In this document: positions 27,167-36,960 of the stretch, piece after piece | How the letters are laid out: every line of letters starts with the position of its first letter | Position numbering within the stretch: the first letter of the stretch is position 1 | Assembly: GCA_030156255.1 (NCBI GenBank) | Contig: JASGMV010000003.1 | Location: 48,215-112,214, forward strand | Direction of reading: 5' to 3' | Length of the DNA stretch: 64,000 nucleotides | From: Desulfovibrionales bacterium | Lineage (GTDB): Bacteria; Desulfobacterota; Desulfovibrionia; Desulfovibrionales; Desulfovibrionaceae | Made by a program: the position numbers and the translations under genes | Notes under the pieces: model-generated | Databases searched by the model: none | The model's input: only the letters and a program-made list of their open reading frames with translations | Told to the model about the DNA's origin: nothing

Positions 27167-27208
27167 AAAAAGGCCCCCCGCTTCTACGGAAACGGCAGGG
27201 GCCTTTTT
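27167..27208 (+). terminator. Intrinsic terminator of the alcohol dehydrogenase gene
   Basis: AAAAAGGCCCC (27167-27177) pairs perfectly with GGGGCCTTTTT (27198-27208), giving an 11-bp stem ending in a T-run, 5 bp after the stop codon. The A-tract on the left makes it work in both directions. Confidence 0.88.
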
Positions 27209-27331
27209 CCTTCATATGCGGTGATCGGCGTCTGGAACCGATGAAGGCGAATCGTTTTGCCGCAGACAACCTGCACAAGCAGGACGGCGTATGCGAAAGC
27301 ATCCATTTGCGACGCCTGTTGGGAAATCTGA

Positions 27332-27440
27332 GAACCGGACTATATCGACTTGTTGCTGATCCACCGACCGTTCAACGATTACAACGGCTCCTATCGCGCC
27401 GTGAAGGATGGTCCGCCTGGACAGCCTCATCCTCTCATAC
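27332..27440 (+). pseudogene. Aldo/keto reductase fragment
   Basis: The frame around 27341-27412 reads YIDLLLIHRPFNDYNGSYRAV, matching the conserved DYIDLLLLHQPFGDY..A block of aldo/keto reductases. A stop lies directly upstream and there is no continuation of the family downstream, so this is a scrap of a lost gene. It occupies the 403-bp gap between the alcohol dehydrogenase terminator and cas3, where no intact gene is seen. Confidence 0.5.
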
Positions 27441-27564
27441 GGCGACACAATATGCATGCAGATGCTCCTCGATTGATAAATAAAATGACGCATCGCTCCT
27501 GGCTTGCATACCATAAGAAAACGATGCCCAACTTGGCCCAATCACCACCTCCGGCGGAGGTTTC

Positions 27565-30237
27565 ATGACTCGCTCCAAACCAAGCTTCTGGGCCAAGGCG
27601 CCCCGCTTTGAAGATGGCCCCAGCGTCAGACGCCATCTTCTTCCTTTTCATTGCCTGGACGTTGCGGCCGTGCTGGAGGCTTTCGTCCGGAACGACTCCA
27701 TGGCGCGCGCGAGGCTCCGATTTCTCGGCTTCGATATCGACGAAGCGCTGCGCGTCCTTTGTTTCTTCGCCGCCATCCACGATCTGGGCAAGTTCTCCCT
27801 CTCCTTCCAGAACCTGAAGCCCCTACTGGCGCGAAGCCTTGGGGTTCCGGACAAACGCCCCGCTTTCAACTACCTGCATCCCCAACTGGGCCTCGCGCTT
27901 TGGCTCGCGGACCCCGACCTCGCCGCCATCATGGGCCTGGACGCAGACGAGGAGGAAGACGTGGAGCCCCTGGCGCAAGCAGCCTTCGGACACCACGGCA
28001 AGCCGCTCGACAGCGGCATCCAACGCCCGCGCCTTGCGGCGTGCTTCGAGGGCGTTCGAGGACCGGTGCTGAATTTCGTCCGCCAAACGGCGGAGCTGTT
28101 TCTGCCGGAAGGCTTCCCCCGCTCGCTTCTCTCCCGTAGCCTGCGCCCCCTGTCCTGGCTCTTCGCCGGCAAACTCGTGCTCGCCGACTGGATCGGATCC
28201 AACGAAACATGGTTTCCCTGGCGACAGGAAGAGGCGCTCCTTGCCGACTATCTGGAGCTCGCAAGGCGACAGGCCGAGGCCGCCCTGAAGCAGGCGGGCG
28301 TGCTGGCGCCGCCCGTCAGAAGGGATGCGTCCTTCTTCGACCTCTTCCCCTCGCTGGCCGGGAACGAGCCCCACCCCATGCAGCGCTACGCCATGGAGGA
28401 GGCCGTGGACGGCTCCGGCCCCGAACTCCACATCCTGGAGGACCTCACCGGCGGCGGCAAGACGGAAAGCTCCCAGGCCATCGCCTATCGCCTCATGGCC
28501 GCGGGCCAAGCCAACGGCCTGTACATCGGCCTGCCCACCATGGCCACGGCCAACGCCATGTACGACCGCCTGGCCGCGACCTATCAAAGGCTCTTCGAGC
28601 CGACGGAAGCCGTCTCCCTCACCCTGGCCCACGGATCGCGCTCCCTGGATGAACGCTTTCTCCAATCCATCCCGCTGGAAAACGCCAAGCCGTCCACATC
28701 GGACGCCCCGCGCGAAGACTCCGGCGCCTCCTGCTCGCACTGGCTGGCCGACTCCAACAAAAAAGCGCTCCTGGCGCCCTGCGGCGCCGGAACCCTGGAC
28801 CAGGCCCTGTTGTCCGTGCTCCCGGCCAAGCACCAGTGCCTCCGGCTGCTGGGCCTTTCCCACCTGGTCCTGGTCGCCGACGAAGTCCACGCCTACGACC
28901 CTTACACCTTCGGGATTCTCTGCAAGCTCCTGCGCTTTCAGGCCGGCCTCGGCGGCTCGGCCGTTCTGCTCACCGCCACCCTGCCGCAGGCCATGCGGCA
29001 AAAACTCTGCGACGCCTTCCGCGAAGGCCTGAACGCGGAGCCGATCCCGCTCCAACGCCAGGACTTCCCCCTGGCCACGCGCGTCACCCGCGACGAACTC
29101 CGCGAGACGCCGGTGGAGACCGTCCGCCGCCTGGACGTCGCCGTGGCGCTGACGGACGATGAAGACCAAATCTACAAGGAACTCGCCCGCGCCCACGAGG
29201 CCGGCGCCGCGTCCTGCTGGATTCGCAACACCGTGGACCAGGCCGTGGAGGCGCGCCGGCGGCTGGTGGATGACCTGGGCCTCCCGGCCAAGGACGTCAT
29301 CCTGTTCCACGCCCGCTTCGCCCTGGCCGATCGGTTGGGCGTCGAGCAACAGGTATTGAAGACCTTCGGCAAAAGAGCCGCGCCGGCCCGTTCCGGGAAA
29401 ATCCTGGTCGCCACCCAGGTGGTGGAGCAATCCCTCGATTTGGACTTCGACCTCCTCTGCTCGGACCTCGCCCCCATAGAGTATATGATCCAGCGCGCCG
29501 GGCGCTGCCATCGGCATGGGATCGAGCGCCCCGAGGGATACCAACAAGCGCGGATGGTGGTTCTGTCGCCCGAACCTGTGGCCGATCCGGCCGGGGACTG
29601 GTACGGGGCGTTGCTGGGCGCGGCGCAGTACGTCTACCCCCTGCAGGCCGTGCTCTGGCGCACCGCCATGCTGCTGAAGCAGCATGGCGCCATCCGCCTG
29701 CCCGAACTCTCGCGGACGTTCATGGAGTCGGCGTATGAAGACGCCTGCCTGGCCGCCCCGGACACTCTGCTCAAGGCCGACCAGCGCGCCAAGGACGAAC
29801 TCTTCGTACAGGGCTCCTTAGCCAACATCAGCAGCCTCACCTTCGACGACGGCTACGGTTACGGCCTCGACTCGCCCCTCTGGGACGACGAACGGCGCAT
29901 CCCCACCCGCCTGGGAAGGGCGACGGTCCAACTTCGACTGCTGCGCCTGGAGAACGGCCGGTTGCGCCTGCACGCGGGCGAGGGCTGGGACGCCAAAACC
30001 TGCGCCCTGTCCGAGGTCCGCGTCGACGCGCGCAAGGCGAAAGACGGCGTGTTGCCGGAAGGCGTCACGCAGGCCATGCTCGACGAAGCCAAAACGCGGA
30101 TGCAAGACGGCTGCCGGTACGCCGTCGCTGTGGTCCTGATTCCGGCCGGCGACGGCTGGCGAGGGCGGGTGGTGGATGGAGAGGGAGGCAAGGCGGCGGT
30201 GGAGTATTCGATTGAGCGGGGGGCATTGATCAGCTGA
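27565..30237 (+). CDS. cas3: Cas3 nuclease-helicase, type I-E
   Basis: 890 residues. The N-terminal HD nuclease domain shows H24, H29 and HDLGKF (residues 72-77), with a later HH pair in FGHHGK. The superfamily 2 helicase follows, with Walker A TGGGKT at about residue 295, ADEVHAYD (motif II) at about residue 437, and motif VI QRAGRCHRHG. After Cascade opens a matching target, Cas3 is recruited to nick and degrade the DNA in an ATP-driven manner. GGAGG is 4-5 bases before ATG 27565. It is the first cas gene and is separated from cse1 by 116 bp with its own structured leader, so its expression can be set apart from that of Cascade. Confidence 0.97.
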   Translation: MTRSKPSFWAKAPRFEDGPSVRRHLLPFHCLDVAAVLEAFVRNDSMARARLRFLGFDIDEALRVLCFFAAIHDLGKFSLSFQNLKPLLARSLGVPDKRPAFNYLHPQLGLALWLADPDLAAIMGLDADEEEDVEPLAQAAFGHHGKPLDSGIQRPRLAACFEGVRGPVLNFVRQTAELFLPEGFPRSLLSRSLRPLSWLFAGKLVLADWIGSNETWFPWRQEEALLADYLELARRQAEAALKQAGVLAPPVRRDASFFDLFPSLAGNEPHPMQRYAMEEAVDGSGPELHILEDLTGGGKTESSQAIAYRLMAAGQANGLYIGLPTMATANAMYDRLAATYQRLFEPTEAVSLTLAHGSRSLDERFLQSIPLENAKPSTSDAPREDSGASCSHWLADSNKKALLAPCGAGTLDQALLSVLPAKHQCLRLLGLSHLVLVADEVHAYDPYTFGILCKLLRFQAGLGGSAVLLTATLPQAMRQKLCDAFREGLNAEPIPLQRQDFPLATRVTRDELRETPVETVRRLDVAVALTDDEDQIYKELARAHEAGAASCWIRNTVDQAVEARRRLVDDLGLPAKDVILFHARFALADRLGVEQQVLKTFGKRAAPARSGKILVATQVVEQSLDLDFDLLCSDLAPIEYMIQRAGRCHRHGIERPEGYQQARMVVLSPEPVADPAGDWYGALLGAAQYVYPLQAVLWRTAMLLKQHGAIRLPELSRTFMESAYEDACLAAPDTLLKADQRAKDELFVQGSLANISSLTFDDGYGYGLDSPLWDDERRIPTRLGRATVQLRLLRLENGRLRLHAGEGWDAKTCALSEVRVDARKAKDGVLPEGVTQAMLDEAKTRMQDGCRYAVAVVLIPAGDGWRGRVVDGEGGKAAVEYSIERGALIS

Positions 30238-30283
30238 CCCCCTGTATTTTCCCCATAGACTTTAAAAAATAAAAATTAAATTC

Positions 30284-30349
30284 AGCTCCTTGTATCCCTT
30301 CGTCGCTTGGCGTAAGGCTGAGACGAAGTGCGACCTCAACCAAGGAGCT
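30284..30349 (+). promoter_or_regulatory. Nested hairpin that would sequester the cse1 ribosome binding site
   Basis: AGCTCCTTG (30284-30292) is perfectly complementary to CAAGGAGCT (30341-30349), which contains the AAGGAG ribosome site of cse1 (30342-30347). Inside, CTTCGTC (30298-30304) pairs with GACGAAG (30322-30328). An AT-rich stretch at 30261-30280 just upstream could hold a promoter. In the folded form ribosomes could not reach the site. Confidence 0.6.
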
Positions 30350-30353
30350 CCCC

Positions 30354-31985
30354 GTGGCCTTCAACCTTCTCCGGGAGCCATGGATTCCCGTGCTGCGGCA
30401 AAGCGGCGCGTTCGACTCCATCACTCCCCATCAAATTGCGGCGAGGGACGACCCTCCGGTGGACATCGCCGCGCCCAGGCCCGACTTCCGGGCCGGCCTG
30501 CTCGAATTTTTGGTTGGCCTCCTCCAGACCTTTCACCCACCGGCCGACCGCAAGGAATGGCGCCGCCTCCTGGCCGAGCCTCCCGATCCCCTGGAGTTGC
30601 GCGACGTCCTCAAACCCCACGCACGCTATTTCCAAATGTTCGGCGACGGGCCGCGTTTTCTCCAGGACTTGGCGCTCGATCCCGAGGAGCAGGACGGCCG
30701 GTTCCCGGTTCGGTCCCTGCTCATCGACGTCCCCGGCGACGCGGATCAGCTCAACCCGGCCAGCCACTTCCAGCAGCGTGAAGGCGGCGACCAGTTCTGC
30801 CCCGCCTGCGCGGCCATGGCCCTGTTCACCATGCAGGCCTTTGCGCCGTCCGGCGGCCGGGGCAACCGCACCAGCCTGCGCGGCGGCGGTCCCCTGACCA
30901 CCCTGGTCAAGGGCCGGGACCTCTGGTCCACGGTCTGGCGCAACGTCATCCCGTTGGACCAAAGCCACGCCAAGGCGCCCACGGCGGACGAACTGCCCGG
31001 AGCGGTGCTGCCCTGGGCCGCGCCCACGCCCACCAGCGAAAACGGCGAGACCTTCCTGCCCGAGAGCGCCCATCCCTTCCACGCCTATTGGGGCATGCCC
31101 CGGCGATTCGCTCTGGTCCCGGAGCCCCTGGACAACCCCGAGCCCTGCGGGTTGTGCGGCCAAGCCTCGGACCTGATGGTGCGGGAGTTCCGGCAACGGC
31201 CCTACGGGATCAACTACGGTCCGACCTGGCGCCACCCCCTGACGCCCTACCGGCAAGATATCAAGGATCGCTCTCTGCTGTCCGTCAAAGGCCGGGCCCT
31301 CATCAGCGGCTACACCCAGTGGTTGGCCGTGGTCTGGGGAGAACCGCTCCCGGAGGACGGCGCCCGCCTGAAATACCAGGCCCAGCCGGCGATGTGCACG
31401 ATGCATTGCCTGCACGCCTCCTACGGACATCGCGGCCTGCCCGACGACTCCGGGTCGCCCCGTCTCTACGCGGCCGGTTACGACATGGACAACATGAAGC
31501 CTCTTCAGTTCTGCGAAGGAGAGTACCCGGTCTACAATCTGGATCCCGAGCGGCTGGAGGCGTTCCGCGCCCTCGTGCAGAGCCTGACCCACGCGGCGAG
31601 CGAGGCCCGCGGGGCCTTGCTGCAGGCGCTCAAAAGCGCCCTGGCCCATGAAAAGGCGAAGGTCAAAATCGACGCCTCCCGCCTGGAGGCTGTGGGCCTG
31701 CAGTTCTGGGCCGACACCGAGGCTGCGTTCTACGCCACGGTCGAGGCCTGCCTGCCCGCCCCCGGCGATGAAGCAACGACCGAGAAACGGCGGGAGTGGC
31801 TCCATACGCTCTTCCGCGCGGCCGAGAACCTCTTTCACGCCGAAGTGGAAAACGAGGCGTTTCACCCCGACCACGCCCGCCGCGTGAGTACAGCCCTGGT
31901 CGCCATGCGCAAGCGGCTCCACAAACGGCTCAGAGAGATGCTCGGGCTCCCGAAAACCGACAAGAAACGAGGTGACGCGACATGA
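30354..31985 (+). CDS. cse1: Cse1/CasA (Cas8e), large subunit of Cascade
   Basis: 543 residues starting with FNLLREPWIPV, the classic CasA N-terminus. A GTG start (30354) with AAGGAG 6 bases upstream is the only start that gives this N-terminus. Two CxxC pairs, FCPACA and PCGLCG, suggest a zinc site. The protein recognises the PAM and recruits Cas3. The stop overlaps the start of cse2 (ATGA, 31982-31985). Confidence 0.95.
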   Translation: MAFNLLREPWIPVLRQSGAFDSITPHQIAARDDPPVDIAAPRPDFRAGLLEFLVGLLQTFHPPADRKEWRRLLAEPPDPLELRDVLKPHARYFQMFGDGPRFLQDLALDPEEQDGRFPVRSLLIDVPGDADQLNPASHFQQREGGDQFCPACAAMALFTMQAFAPSGGRGNRTSLRGGGPLTTLVKGRDLWSTVWRNVIPLDQSHAKAPTADELPGAVLPWAAPTPTSENGETFLPESAHPFHAYWGMPRRFALVPEPLDNPEPCGLCGQASDLMVREFRQRPYGINYGPTWRHPLTPYRQDIKDRSLLSVKGRALISGYTQWLAVVWGEPLPEDGARLKYQAQPAMCTMHCLHASYGHRGLPDDSGSPRLYAAGYDMDNMKPLQFCEGEYPVYNLDPERLEAFRALVQSLTHAASEARGALLQALKSALAHEKAKVKIDASRLEAVGLQFWADTEAAFYATVEACLPAPGDEATTEKRREWLHTLFRAAENLFHAEVENEAFHPDHARRVSTALVAMRKRLHKRLREMLGLPKTDKKRGDAT

Positions 31986-32479
31986 GCGAATTCGGAGCAT
32001 TCCTCAAGGAGGATGCGTTCTGGTCCACGCTGCGCAAGTGGCATGCAGAACTGGAGGACCACCGCGGCGAGCGGGCCGAACTGCGCCGCGCCAGAACGCC
32101 TTTCGAGGTTCTGGTCACGCCCGGCTTTCACCGCGGCTTCGCCGACAAGCTGCGCCGGGCGGGCATCCACCCCAATGAGGAGGAGTTGGCCCTGCTGGCC
32201 CTGCCCGTGGGGCTGCTGGCTTCGGTCAAGACATTCATCGCCAAACCGGAGTTCCCGAAGCAACTGGCCCTGTCCTCCCACGGTAGCCAGGAGGTGCGCG
32301 ACGTGCGCTTCCGCCGGCTCATGGCCGTGGACGACCGCGACGAACTCTTCACCATGCTCAAGCGGCTCCTGCGGCTGCTGGACGACCGGGTCAACCCGGA
32401 GTCGCTGGTCCGCGGCGCCTTTTATTGGGGAGAGAGGATCAAGCGCAACTGGGCCCTGCAATATTACACCGCCAGCTAA
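31982..32479 (+). CDS. cse2: Cse2/CasB (Cas11), small subunit of Cascade
   Basis: 165 residues, mostly helical and charged, with the family pattern KRLLRLLDDRVNPESLVRGAFYWGERIKRNWALQYY at the C-terminus. Two copies normally sit along the belly of Cascade and stabilise the displaced strand. It overlaps cse1 by 4 bases and is 12 bp from cas7. Confidence 0.93.
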   Translation: MSEFGAFLKEDAFWSTLRKWHAELEDHRGERAELRRARTPFEVLVTPGFHRGFADKLRRAGIHPNEEELALLALPVGLLASVKTFIAKPEFPKQLALSSHGSQEVRDVRFRRLMAVDDRDELFTMLKRLLRLLDDRVNPESLVRGAFYWGERIKRNWALQYYTAS

Positions 32480-32491
32480 AAGGAGACCATC

Positions 32492-33679
32492 ATGAGCACC
32501 TTCGTCCAACTGCATATCCTGACCAGCTACCCCGCCTCCAACCTCAACCGTGACGACATGGGCCGGCCCAAGACCGTGACCATGGGCCGTTATGAACGTC
32601 TCCGCGTTTCCTCCCAGTCCCTCAAGCGCGCTTGGCGCACCTCGGACGCCTTCGAACAGGCCTTGCACGGAGCCCTGGGCGTCCGCACCAAGGAGCTGGG
32701 CGAGCGCGTCTTCCGCGCCCTGACCCAAGGCGTTGCATTCCAGGAAGCGATGGACGATCCCGAGGCCTCGGGCGATCTGGCCACTCTCAAGGAAAAGCCC
32801 GCCTCGGAGATCGCCAAGGCCATCGCCGGGGTCTTCGGCAAGCTCAAATCCGCCAAGGAGGCCGAGCAGGAGGCCAAGGAGGAAACCGCCGAGGACGCAG
32901 CCCCTGACGCCAAGGCCGAAAAGGAGAACATCAAACGGCAGGCCTTCTTGCGCCAAATGCACATTGAGCAGCTCGCCCACGTGGCGCCGCCCGAGTTGGC
33001 CGCCGTGGGCGAATTGGTGGAGCAATGCCGCGCTTCGGGAAAAGTCCCTTCCGGCGACGACCTGAACCTCTTGCGCAAGGACGTCTGCGCGGCGGACATC
33101 GCCATGTTCGGCCGCATGCTCGCGGCCGCCAAGCGCTACAACATCGAGGCGGCGGTCCAGGTGGCCCACGCCTTCACCGTCCATCGCGCCGTGGTGGAGG
33201 ACGATTTCTTCACGGCCGTGGACGACCTGAACAGGGACGAGCCCGGCGCGGCGCACATGGGCGTCTTCGAGTTCGGCGCCGGCCTCTACTACCTCTATGT
33301 CTGCATCAACCGCGACCTGCTGGCGGAAAATCTCTCCGGGGACAATGCCCTGGCCGCCAAGGCCCTGCGAGCCCTCGCCGAGGCCGCCCTCACGGTCAGC
33401 CCCACCGGCAAGCAGAACAGCTTCGCCTCCCGCGAAATCTGCGTCTATTGCCTGGCGGAGCGCGGCGAAGACCAGCCCCGGTCCCTGTCCGTGGCCTTCC
33501 TGGACGGCGTGAAGGAAAGCGGACAAGCCGGCCTGGTCGCCACCGCCGTCAACCAGTTGGAGGGCGCCTGCAAAAGCATGAACCGCGCCTATGGCGTCGA
33601 GCCGGCGTCCATGGTCTTGGATGTCCTGGGCGGCCGCGGCTCCCTCAAGGAGCTGCTGGACTTTGTCGTGGAGGACTAG
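32492..33679 (+). CDS. cas7: Cas7e (Cse4/CasC), crRNA backbone subunit
   Basis: 395 residues. The N-terminus FVQLHILTSYPASNLNRDD and the following GRYERLRVSSQSLKRAWR are typical of Cse4, as is the C-terminal SMNRAYGVEP. Compared with the E. coli protein (about 360 residues) it has a charged insertion around residues 110-150 rich in K, E and A. Six copies usually form the backbone along the guide RNA. AGGAG precedes ATG 32492. Confidence 0.95.
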   Translation: MSTFVQLHILTSYPASNLNRDDMGRPKTVTMGRYERLRVSSQSLKRAWRTSDAFEQALHGALGVRTKELGERVFRALTQGVAFQEAMDDPEASGDLATLKEKPASEIAKAIAGVFGKLKSAKEAEQEAKEETAEDAAPDAKAEKENIKRQAFLRQMHIEQLAHVAPPELAAVGELVEQCRASGKVPSGDDLNLLRKDVCAADIAMFGRMLAAAKRYNIEAAVQVAHAFTVHRAVVEDDFFTAVDDLNRDEPGAAHMGVFEFGAGLYYLYVCINRDLLAENLSGDNALAAKALRALAEAALTVSPTGKQNSFASREICVYCLAERGEDQPRSLSVAFLDGVKESGQAGLVATAVNQLEGACKSMNRAYGVEPASMVLDVLGGRGSLKELLDFVVED

Positions 33680-33681
33680 CC

Positions 33682-34446
33682 ATGCAGCGTTTCCTGCTTT
33701 TCCAAATCCAAGGCCCCCTGCAGGCCTGGGGCGACGCGGCCGTGGGAGAGATTCGGCCCGCGGCCGCCCGTCCCACCCGTTCCGGGCTCATCGGACTCGT
33801 CGCCGCCTGCCTGGGCGTGCGGCGCGGCGAGGAAGACCGCCTCCAGGGATTGTCCCGAGGTTACGGCGCGGCCGTCCGGGAGGACGCCCCCGGCCAGCGC
33901 ATGCTCGACTACCACACCGTCCAGACCACCCGACAGAAAAAAAACCGCGAGTTCCGCCGGCGCGCCGACGAACTCGGCCCCTTCCTCGATCCCGGCGAGG
34001 ACCTGGCCACCGTCCTGTCCCGGAGGGAATACCTCGCGAACGCGGCCTTCACCGCCTGCCTCTGGGAGCGCCGCGACCCGCCGCACCCGCTGGAGGAGCT
34101 GGCCGAAGCGCTGCAACGTCCGAGGTTCGCCCCCTACCTGGGCCGCAAGAGCTGCCCGCCGGGTCTGCCCTTCGCGCCTAGTGTCGGCGAATACGAAAAT
34201 CCCCTGGACGCCCTGGCCGCCTACGCTCCGGATCGGAGCGTCGAAAGGCTCCGGGACGGCCGCGGCTCCTGCAGCGTTTTCATGGACCCCGACTTCCCGG
34301 AACTCCAAAGCGACGGAGCCTGTCTCCGCCAGGTCCGCGACGTTCCCGCACACCATGGCCGCAGGCAATTCGGGCTGAGAAGCGAGCTGGTTCTGTCCGT
34401 GGACGCCCCGCAATGCGCCGACAAGGGAGGCCCGGTATGTTCATGA
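33682..34446 (+). CDS. cas5: Cas5e (CasD)
   Basis: 254 residues beginning MQRFLLFQIQGPLQAWG and RPTRSGLIGLVAACLG, the RAMP-type start of Cas5e. It caps the 5' handle of the guide RNA in Cascade. It lies 2 bp after the cas7 stop, and its end overlaps the Cas6e start by 10 bases. The ATG at 33682 was chosen because the frame upstream is inside cas7 and has no family similarity. Confidence 0.94.
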   Translation: MQRFLLFQIQGPLQAWGDAAVGEIRPAAARPTRSGLIGLVAACLGVRRGEEDRLQGLSRGYGAAVREDAPGQRMLDYHTVQTTRQKKNREFRRRADELGPFLDPGEDLATVLSRREYLANAAFTACLWERRDPPHPLEELAEALQRPRFAPYLGRKSCPPGLPFAPSVGEYENPLDALAAYAPDRSVERLRDGRGSCSVFMDPDFPELQSDGACLRQVRDVPAHHGRRQFGLRSELVLSVDAPQCADKGGPVCS

Positions 34447-35104
34447 GCAAAATCCGCATGACCAAAGCCATGATGGACACCCCCGCCCGGCTGGCCCGGT
34501 TGCTGGAAAGTCCCTACGGCGCGCATCAGGTCCTCTGGGACCTCTTCTCCGACGGTCCCGACCGCCGGCGGGACTTCCTGTTCCGCGAACAGGACAAGGG
34601 CGCCTTCCTGGTGGTTTCGGCTCGAAAACCCTGCGGCGATCCGCAGTTCGACATGGAGACCAAGGAATACAAGGTCGGGCTGAAGGCCGGGGATCGCGTG
34701 CTTTTCTCCCTGCGCGCCAACCCCGTGCGCAAAACCCGCGAGGGAGAACGGCAGGTGCGGCACGACATTGTGCAGGACCGGCGCAAACGCCTTGAGGCGC
34801 AGGGCGTAAAGGCCCGGGACATGCCGCGCCGCGAGGATATCGCCCGGGAGGTCGTTCCGCAATGGCTTGCGACGCGCGCCCAAGATCTGGGATTGGATAT
34901 CGAGGAAAAAAGCCTTCTGGTGGAATCCTACCAAGTCGCGAAGTTCTCCAAGTCGCGGGACAGCCGGCCCGTGAGGTTGGGCGTGCTGGACCTGCGCGGA
35001 TTCGCAACGGTGCGCGACCCCGAGGCGTTGCAATCCGCCCTCTTCCACGGCGTGGGGCCGGCCAAGGCCTTTGGCTGCGGCCTGCTGCTGGTGAGGAGGG
35101 CGTG

Positions 35105-35105
<1 letters not shown>
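34437..35105 (+). CDS. cas6e: Cas6e (CasE), crRNA-processing endoribonuclease
   Basis: 222 residues. The N-terminal part contains YGAHQVLWDLF with the probable catalytic histidine at residue 30, and the C-terminus has the glycine-rich loop GVGPAKAFGCGLLLV of RAMP endoribonucleases. It cleaves the repeat hairpin CCCCGC-ACGC-GCGGGG in the array transcript. GGGAGG (34425-34430) is 6 bases before the ATG. The last base of its stop codon is the first base of the cas1 start. Confidence 0.95.
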
Positions 35106-36350
<1,245 letters not shown>

Positions 36351-36502
36351 GGTAGGGTGCTGGTTCGTGGTTTCTTTGAAAAACAAATAGTGTGTAAAGA
36401 TAGTATGTTGTCATTCCGGAGCATCCACCACAAATGCGGAAATGTTCGGTGGCGAAAAACGGCTCTTGGAAAGTCAACAAATTGAGCACATTGCATGGTA
36501 GA
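36351..36502 (+). promoter_or_regulatory. CRISPR leader with a candidate IHF site
   Basis: 152 bp between cas2 and the first repeat, much more AT-rich than its surroundings. AGTCAACAAATTG at 36472-36484 differs from the IHF consensus (WATCAANNNNTTR) at one position and sits 19-31 bp before repeat 1, the place where IHF bends the leader in type I-E adaptation. A promoter for the array should also lie here; I see no strong -35/-10 pair. Confidence 0.65.
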
Positions 36503-36958
36503 GTGTTCCCCGCACGCGCGGGGATGATCCGGCGCTCTAGGGTTCACTCGCTATAAGGATTTTGTGTTCCCCGCACGCGCGGGGATGATCCGTGAATGGC
36601 CGGGAGCGATCCTCTATAAAAGTGGTGTTCCCCGCACGCGCGGGGATGATCCGGTGGCGGCCGGCGCCATCAGCCTGGGGAGCGAGTGTTCCCCGCACGC
36701 GCGGGGATGATCCGCAAAAAGATCACGGCCCGCGAACATCGAGCCAGTGTTCCCCGCACGCGCGGGGATGATCCGCGATCCATCGGTGAGAACCTTGTGT
36801 TTGACGAGTGTTCCCCGCACGCGCGGGGATGATCCGCTGTCAGCCGGAGTAGCGCCCGGCCCGCCACTGTGTTCCCCGCACGCGCGGGGATGATCCGCTG
36901 TTCCCCTCCGGGCCATGTCCAAGTGACCTGTGTTCCCCGCACGCGCGGGGATGGTCCG
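36503..36958 (+). CRISPR. Type I-E CRISPR array, 8 repeats and 7 spacers
   Basis: The 29-bp repeat starts GTGTTCCCCGC and ends GATGATCCG, with an internal 6-bp palindrome CCCCGC/GCGGGG around ACGC. Repeats begin at 36503, 36564, 36625, 36686, 36747, 36808, 36869 and 36930, exactly 61 bp apart, giving seven 32-bp spacers. The last repeat has one change (GATGGTCCG), the usual sign of the leader-distal end. Leader and cas genes on the left and the altered repeat on the right agree on plus-strand transcription. Confidence 0.99.
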
Positions 36959-36960
36959 AT

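Noticed and set aside
27823..29685. Long open frame antisense to cas3
   Set aside because: It mirrors a GC-rich real gene; composition is skewed to H, G, R and Q, there is no ribosome site, and the sense frame has clear Cas3 motifs.
30336..33526. Long antisense frames over cse1, cse2 and cas7
   Set aside because: Same artefact of high third-position GC; the sense strand encodes recognised Cas proteins throughout.
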